Of a DNA stretch of 64,000 bases, positions 57,651 to 64,000 are shown piece by piece. How positions within the stretch are numbered: position 1 is the stretch's first letter; every line of letters begins with the position of its first letter. The DNA lies in the NCBI GenBank assembly GCA_016271365.2, contig JADMNL010000028.1, positions 96,999,501 to 97,063,500 on the forward strand, read 5' to 3'. The position numbers and the translations under genes are program-made. The stretch comes from Neoceratodus forsteri (taxonomy: Eukaryota > Chordata > Ceratodontiformes > Ceratodontidae). Under the pieces are notes generated by a model. The model saw only the letters and a list, made by a program, of their open reading frames with translations. It was not told the origin of the DNA and made no database searches.

Positions 57651-59228
57651 TAACTAATACAATGCTATTAATAATGGAGTGTTACCTTCCAAGAAAGATT
57701 GTGTCATACTCAAAAAATAAATCATTTGAAGCAGCCCCCCCAATAAAATACATTCAAATTCTCCTCCCAAGAAAAATGAGAAATTTGACATTGTTTCAAT
57801 GTTTCAATGAAAGCTATCCGTTATAGTAATGGTTCTCACAGTACTTTTTGTTGCCCCCCCCCAAGATGGAAGCATAAACTTTGGGAACTTGCTATATTCT
57901 GAAAGTTTCAGAACCTGCAGTTTGTAGGATAAAATTGTCTGTAAGAGGCAGAGGGTCTTACAGTATCTTTAAGATAGCAAAGATGTTCACAGGTCTGCCA
58001 AAATTTGCAATGATTTTCTTAATATTTTGGGGGGGGGGACCCTTTCTATCTGTCCATTGTTTGTTCTAGTGAGATCCACCGTCCCCAGCCCACTGCCTCT
58101 CTGTTGACCTAAGATTCTTAAGGCATTTTTATGACCATTATTTTTGTTCATTTAAGTAACATATTTTAAAATTGTTGGAATGAAATGGAATTAGTCTTTG
58201 TACGGTACTTCCTTTTTTGGTTCCCACAATGGAAACCATGCCACTGACCAGATCACTGGCTGCAGGTGGTTCAGAAGGATCAAGTGCAGCCTTGTTTTTA
58301 TTTTTGTCTTGGGGACACTTTGCTTGGAAGGGGTGCCGTGACCTACGCCATACAGTTTTAACTGTTCTGTAACAGACAATAATAAGGAGCCAAAATGCAG
58401 CCACACTGCCTGACACGTCTCACACTGTTTACAGCTGTGCAGAGCTGCCATGGGTTATACTCAGAATGCATGCTGTGGATCAGAGTGTGCTATGGCCCAG
58501 CTGTTTTGGAGTTATCCCACCTGGGATCGTTGTGCTGTGGCCCACCTGTTTTAGAGTTATCCCACCTGTGATCGTCAGCCTGACCTATGACATCTCAACA
58601 TTTCTAGACTGTCTTCCCCACCTCCCCACGGAGAACCACACTGGCCTGATAGGGAAAATCCTCAGGGGTGACCAGTGGCTACAATTACCATCATCATAAT
58701 CATCACCAAAGTTTTAAGGTAACAAGTAGGGCTGGAACGTCTAGCCTTGTATCCATGTACCTTTTAAAGGAGACCATGGACAACAGCTAGCCACCTTTTG
58801 TGCGGCGTGCTTCTCTGTGGTTTCCGAGTCATGGAAATCCAGGCCAAGCCAGGGAAGGGGGCGAAAGTTACCCAACATATGTTGGCACAACAGCAGCTTC
58901 CTATTCTTCATTCAGTGCAGTGCAGTGTAATGTAGCAGGTGCAGCAGGGGCAAGTGGGAAAGGGCTGGCATAGCTTTGGGCAAAGATAACATTATGCTAG
59001 TGCAAACTATGTAGCTGCATAAGGGCCCCAAGAGCAAAGAAGGGGCCCCAAAAAGCTTTGGCTCTCCAGCTGACACCAGTTCTTCCTGACTTTCTGTCTG
59101 TGTCCAGTTTTCTAAAGACTTTCTTGTTAAGCCAGGGCATCTTCTGGTCCCCTGGATATTACATCCACATTTAGAAAGCATACAAAAATCAACAAAGAAG
59201 CCCTTTGTCAAACTGAACAGACAGACAT

Positions 59229-59400
59229 TTATTTTTTATTTATTTTACAATTTGTTTGCCTGGGAAAAGCACACCGAGCCAAAGTTCATTTCCAGGTGTA
59301 TCCCGGGAACATCAGGAGGTTAAGTGACTTGCTTAGGGTTACACAGTATGCAAGCGGAGGTTGTGGGAAACAAACCCAGATCTGCTGCATGTATTAAACT
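59229..59400 (-). mobile_element. tRNA/CORE SINE, head truncated
   Basis: Same family as 51179-51392: tail tttattttttatttatttta, LINE-like tttgcctgggaaaagcacac, CORE gttaagtgacttgcttaggg. The tRNA head is lost or degraded beyond about 59390. Confidence 0.65.
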
Positions 59401-59964
59401 CATTTACAGCTTGTTTAACCTCTAGGTTCAGTGACATGAGACATAAAAAGAAGGGGGTGGCAGCTTCAGCTACAAGAATGTATCTTGAGGGCACCCCACT
59501 CCTATGATTGGCTCCCCACCTCATGAGAAGGTTTGCACAGGGGTCCCTGAATTACTAGGGCCACTCCTACATTTGGGATAGGGCTGGCAGTTTTTTTTTT
59601 CATTTTCACTTCAGCAAGTGGTGCCTAGACAAGAAATCTCACTGTCCATTGTGTAGCCAATAAAACCCAGGGAAACAGCACACCATTGTACAGTTTACAA
59701 AATCCCTTTACCAGCCATACATTTTATTGCAGGGAGAGCTCATTTTTAATTTTATAAACACAGGGGAAACTCAGGAACAGCTTTAATTTTTTTAGGATCA
59801 TATTCACAGGTTCCGAATACTAACAGGCGGGTCTGCAGGCCTTTGAGTATCACACTTCAACAACCAGGATATATACAGTTTACATTTTGTAAGATTTCCT
59901 TTTCTTAAAATAAAACATCTCTACTGGGCAAACTCCAGGCAACACCAGCGTGCACGCAAGTGGG

Positions 59965-59966
59965 TA

Positions 59967-59997
<31 letters not shown>

Positions 59998-60022
59998 GTC
60001 TGTCTATGTATGTATGTATGCG
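59965..60022 (+). repeat. (GT)n then (GTAT)n microsatellite
   Basis: About fifteen GT units (59965-60000), a short interruption, then four GTAT units to 60022. Confidence 0.95.
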
Positions 60023-60079
60023 AGTGTTTTTAAGATATACAATAATGTTGTTACTTGTGTTTAGGTGGTGTAATTTATG

Positions 60080-60120
60080 ACATCGATATATATTATATTA
60101 TATATATTTCATATCGATGT
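60080..60120 (+). repeat. Inverted repeat with AT-rich loop
   Basis: ACATCGATAT (60080-60089) and its exact complement ATATCGATGT (60111-60120), 21-nt AT loop that can extend the stem by further A-T pairs. Confidence 0.9.
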
Positions 60121-60259
60121 ACATCGCTGTTGTAGACAGAAGCTTTGTACAAAAGGATTCATGCACTTTTTGTAAATATGGAGCAGTCATTGAAATTTAA
60201 TAGTTTGTGAATTCAGTGGCTATTGTTTTGTTACGTTGTGTCTAATAACTGGTCTAGTG

Positions 60260-60340
60260 AATAAAAATATTTTACTGGTCAAGTGTCAAGCAGCTTTGTT
60301 GTTCTTTGAATGTGTGTGTGTTTTTTTCTTTTCAGATTGA
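60260..60340 (+). terminator. Strong poly(A) site
   Basis: AATAAA at 60260-60265, then a GT-rich block (tttgttgttctttgaatgtg and tgtgtgttttttt, 60296-60337) about 35 nt on, in the place of the downstream element. TGTA motifs lie upstream (for example 60173). It would end a plus-strand transcript, either a long SOX mRNA or an unseen gene. Confidence 0.6.
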
Positions 60341-60479
60341 ATTGTACCCTTTGCATAAAACATTTTTGTTGTACTTTATGACACTTTTTTTTAACAATTT
60401 TTTTTCCCAGCACAGTTGAGATCTAATATTCCATTTTCAATGATGTCCTGGTTTCACTCACTTTTGCAGCTGTGTGAAT

Positions 60480-60605
60480 TGATCAGCTGAAAGGTGAAGC
60501 GACTTGCTCAGGGTCACAGATGAAGTAGCTGGCTTTGGATGCATTTGAATCTGGGGCTTCTGGATCCCAAACCTCTACTCTAACCACTCTTCCACACTGC
60601 CTCCT
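60480..60605 (-). mobile_element. tRNA/CORE SINE fragment
   Basis: Minus strand: ggaggcagtgtggaagagtg head, cagattcaaatgc B-box, ctgagcaagtcgcttcacct CORE. The tail is missing. Confidence 0.65.
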
Positions 60606-61692
60606 TCTGGGCCACGTATACAAACAGCAGGCCTGTTTCATGTATGCTAGTTGTTAGCGAGGCTCCTGTGTCTCAGGGGCACTTCATCCTTATATCCTAC
60701 TGATGGACTTGTGCATGACTGCTGCAGAGTCCACTCCCTTAGTGTGTCAAAGATGATTTACCAATGTGACAGATTTTTGTTCACAGCCATTAGCCAGTTC
60801 TGCATTTGCATCATTTCTGCAAAATTGCGCCAACATTTGGTGTAACTTACCAATGCTGTTTATTAAAATATGGACATTTTCCCAAATTTCATTTTTTTTA
60901 AATTATAGTTTCAACAAATGGTGCCATTTACCCCAAATTGCTGATTTTCAAACATTAGATTTTTGAAAAAATGCATTATTCCCACCAAAAATGTGCATTT
61001 TAAACTGATCTAATTCGCGAAATTTCATAAAATTAATGACCTTTCACGAAAAGTGCCTGAAACTAATTTTTCTAATTTCACCCACCCATAGGCTTATATA
61101 TCATGTGATATCAGTGATGACATCAGAGATGGAATTGAGGGAGGCGATTTGGGACCAACACAGAAGGGAAGCGTGCCTGGATTCATGGGAAAACAGAATT
61201 TAAAAAATGGTGAAATCTGTGGCTGCACATAACATCTATGGCAGGATACTAGTTTTACTGCTGCAGAACCACAGAATTCCTGGAACCCCAGTTACTAGGT
61301 AGAACTGTGAGTCGTCTGACCCTGATTTTGCATTCTTGGTAGTGAAAGGGCAACACCAACAAATGCCTTAGCCACAGTGGCTACCGGCATTTTTTATTTT
61401 TATTTTTTTGGGCCCCGTATATTTCCAGACTTCTGAGTCCTGGCACCTTGGATTCAACCTTCCATTTGTGCCCAGCACAATGTTTTTACATCACTTTTCC
61501 TGATGTTGACCTGGGAAGGAGTTTATTTACGTTTGGAGGAGGAGCTTTGCACGCAATGTCCTGCCACGCCTCATGCAAACTATAACTAGGCTCATTATGG
61601 CAATGAGATTGGTGGCTGGCAAACTGGAGCTAATAATACCTCTGAACACAAGTGAGTGAATTTCCCACAAATGATTACTGGCCATAATGTCA
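60606..61692. other. Unassigned intergenic
   Basis: AT-rich; a degenerate self-similar zone at 60880-61080 with aaatttc/gaaattt pairs. No gene seen. Confidence 0.35.
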
Positions 61693-61700
61693 GCCACAAG

Positions 61701-62114
61701 TAGTGTTGCTCAGATAGTGCCTTGGTGAATACGTTTGACATCCGCTGGATAGTGCAAGTATCCAACCTTGGATCCGACTCGAAATTCAATCAAAGTCGGA
61801 TGTCGGATCCACAGTCGGATACTCAGGGATCCATTGGATCCGGCAATGAATAGTTGGATCTGATGTGAATCCGTTTACTAGATCCCCGGATCCCATGAAC
61901 TGATCCATCAGATCCAGCAACAGATAGTTGGATCCGATGTGGATCCGATGAACGGATCCCTCGGATCCATTCTGGTCACCAGATACATTTGGTGGATCTG
62001 GGATTGTTGTATCCATGGCCAGATAGTGTTACTATCCAACTGGATCCACTATCTGGTAAAAAGGCTGGTATCTGGTGGGATCCGGATCTGTAGGATACTA
62101 TCTGAGCAACGCTA
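61701..62114. mobile_element. hAT-type MITE rich in GGATCC
   Basis: 414 bp with 18-bp terminal inverted repeats TAGTGTTGCTCAGATAGT and TAGCGTTGCTCAGATAGT (one mismatch) and a perfect 8-bp target duplication GCCACAAG (61693-61700, 62115-62122). The 8-bp duplication and TAG start fit hAT. The interior has a dense series of ggatcc, gatccg and cagatagt motifs in both orientations. No ORF. Confidence 0.9.
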
Positions 62115-62122
62115 GCCACAAG

Positions 62123-63765
62123 GGACTTTGAGATGAACCCCAGGTGGCTCTGTACTTAAAAATGCTGGGCCTGGGGGAACAGCAGTATAAACCTGATAAA
62201 AATAATTCCCTTAACAATATCAGGTAAAAACTTACTTTTACTCTTAAAGTGGTAAATGGGGGCAATCCCACTCTAAGGTGTGGGACTTTCAGAGATGGAT
62301 GTTCCACTTTAAGTTATGCCAACTCTGGATCTACTGCACTCAAAATGCCAGTGTGAACCAGTGGCTTCTTTCACCAGTGGCACGTTCATCTCCTTCTGTG
62401 CTTTCTTTATGCCACACAATATATTTGGAGCCCCATAGGAGCTGTTAATTTTTAGGATTTTTTAGATTATTTTTGTTCAGCACAAAGTCTTTATTAATAT
62501 AAAACAATAAATGTTTCATAGATACATAGTATCGTAATTCACTGGGGTTCTATGAACCTGAAGACTAAGGAATCCCAACGCTGATACTTCATTAGGGTTG
62601 GGGCCCTCTGATGACTCCCAAGAGTCTGGTGCTGCACTGCAGTTACCTGTTCTAGAATGTCAATGGGCTACTGAAAGCCCATCCAATTAAAGATCTGATT
62701 TTCAGCTGGAGGACGGGGAGGAGGGATTGGTCAGGCCACTCCCCCACTGGACTCTAGAACCACAGAAGTGCCAGCATGCCCGCCAGTGGTCTACTGAAGC
62801 CCCAAGGATAGGAGACCCGTGCACTACTCACAAAGATTGCTTAAAAATAACCCCTCCCTCTGCTCCCTTAGTATATCAGCCTCTTCCCCCTTACCAGGGT
62901 AACATGGGGTTCAGGGTTATGGTGATGTGAGCTTCCATCCTGAATCCTCCCCTCCCTTCTGTGTCTGGGGGGGGGCATCCAACATTATTTTGGTCCCACA
63001 TTACTGGTTCCAGACTCCAGTGTACATGGTAAAAAAAAACAAAAAAAACGTGTGCCTAATTTTCTGGAAGCACAGCACTGTGTACCTCTATCCTCTGTTA
63101 CATCATCATCATTAGCTGTCACCACTGACAGCCCATTTCAGAGAGAAGTGCAATATTGGACACAGTTACATACATTAGTCCTGCCCCCAGACTGCAATAT
63201 CAGTGATGTTCTAGCTTCCAAAATGCTCGTCTGAATGTTGGCCTATAATCGCACTGCTCCCATCGTACTGTATAGTGGAACTTTATGTGGGTGCAGCAAA
63301 GGGCATATGAGTAGGCATGGGAGAAACAGAAAAGGTTCTGATAGTTATTTAAACCTTTTCATTTTAAGAATAAAAACTGTTTTAACCACCATTGTACAAT
63401 GGCAAGAAAATGTCCTGGACTTTGATTGGTCAGTGTATGCTTTTCACTGAAATTATCAGAGCACAATCTTACAGTGTCAGTTCTAAACATACATATAACT
63501 GCATGGTAGACTGAATAACAAACCACAGCTTCTCTTACCAAAAGAGTTTGAAGCCTTGCAATTATAATATAGAAGCAAAAGCTTAGTTTAATAGAGAAAC
63601 CATATTTACTTACTGTATATTATAGGGGTCAAAAAATGTTGTCATGGCTAAAACATGTCATAGTTAGGCAGAGAACAAGTGTTTGAACATCTCCTTTATA
63701 GTGTGGGAACATCTCTTTTATAGTATCAGTTTTATTTTTTATGAGGAAACACACCACATATGAAT
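62123..63765. other. Unassigned intergenic
   Basis: No supportable gene or element. G-runs and A-runs near 62970 and 63030. Confidence 0.35.
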
Positions 63766-63865
63766 GCACTGCATCATGGGTATGCAAATATCCAGTTGCC
63801 TGGTATTGCAAACACACTGCAGTGTTAAAAGACAATTGATTATTTGCATACCCATGATGCAGTGC
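63766..63865. repeat. Perfect 24-bp inverted repeat with octamer motifs
   Basis: Arms 63766-63789 and 63842-63865 are exact reverse complements, loop 52 nt. Each arm ends in ATGCAAAT/ATTTGCAT, the POU octamer. Confidence 0.95.
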
Positions 63866-63911
63866 TTTTACATGGAGAGTGTTTGTTTATTTATTTAATT
63901 TTTTAATTGTG

Positions 63912-63994
63912 CTGGGATAACCTCACTTCGGGGTTTTGGATGCACTTGGTCTGCTGCCTTGTGCCCAACTACTCCAGGTGTGAGGTTATCCCAG
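63912..63994. repeat. Perfect 15-bp inverted repeat
   Basis: CTGGGATAACCTCAC (63912-63926) and GTGAGGTTATCCCAG (63980-63994), loop 53 nt. The element may continue past the window. Confidence 0.95.
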
Positions 63995-64000
63995 AACAAC

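Larger units (their letters stand above)
46022..60290 (+). other. Putative long SOX 3' UTR / downstream region
   Basis: No protein-coding frame. AT-rich with long T and A runs, and free of long LINE or LTR copies; it holds only SINEs, hairpin repeats and a short CR1 scrap, listed separately. An AATAAA overlaps the SOX stop (46021-46026) but has no GU-rich follow-up nearby. Others lie at about 51562 and in a SINE at 50745. The best poly(A) site is at 60260. Whether one transcript spans the whole stretch is unknown. Confidence 0.35.

Overview
The window reads as tetrapod nuclear DNA from a repeat-rich genome. It holds one convincing host gene, a single-exon SoxC transcription factor at 44927-46021 (+), most like SOX12. 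Everything else that codes is retrotransposon. The exact organism cannot be fixed from sequence alone. Abundant CR1-like and Rex1/Babar-like LINEs, CORE/MIR-type SINEs and CR1 3' ends with a 'tctatgtttctatgtt' octamer tail suggest a large-genome amphibian (perhaps a caecilian) or a reptile; this is inference.

Layout. 1-1445: minus-strand 5' part of a CR1-like LINE with an ORF1 esterase. 1446-4850: minus-strand Rex1/Babar-like LINE (copy A) with a 611-codon open reverse transcriptase frame. 4850-6500: short direct repeats and a 559-bp tandem duplication. 6500-11590: nearly full-length but decayed CR1 (copy D, +). 11585-13470: a dispersed repeat and 348-bp tandem units. 13785-20830: complete LTR retroelement on the minus strand with 1.54-kb LTRs. 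20831-25520: second long CR1 (copy E, +), split by a 613-bp tRNA-headed retroposon with a 14-bp target duplication. 25879-27746: non-autonomous DNA transposon with 23-bp inverted ends. 28017-33884: second, related LTR element, again invaded by the tRNA-headed retroposon and broken off at its right LTR. 33885-37600: nested Rex1/Babar-like LINE pieces. 38330-39910: second copy of the 11.6-kb repeat. 39970-40895: CR1 3' end containing a nine-unit 43-bp tandem array. 40896-43730: third Rex1/Babar-like LINE (copy C).

From about 43.7 kb onward large elements almost vanish. A CCAAT/TATA promoter-like block (44100-44216) precedes the SOX gene. The following 14 kb carries only small SINEs, hairpin repeats and one short CR1 scrap. 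It ends in a textbook poly(A) site at 60260, which may be the distal end of a very long SOX 3' UTR. A 414-bp hAT-type MITE packed with GGATCC (61701-62114) and two perfect inverted repeats (63766-63865, 63912-63994) close the window.

Most interesting: two diverged LTR elements that share an unrecognised ORF and conserved primer-binding-site spacing; a SINE family whose tail resembles the 3' end of the resident LINE; the three-unit higher-order 43-bp array inside a LINE; and the SOX locus with its LINE-poor flank.
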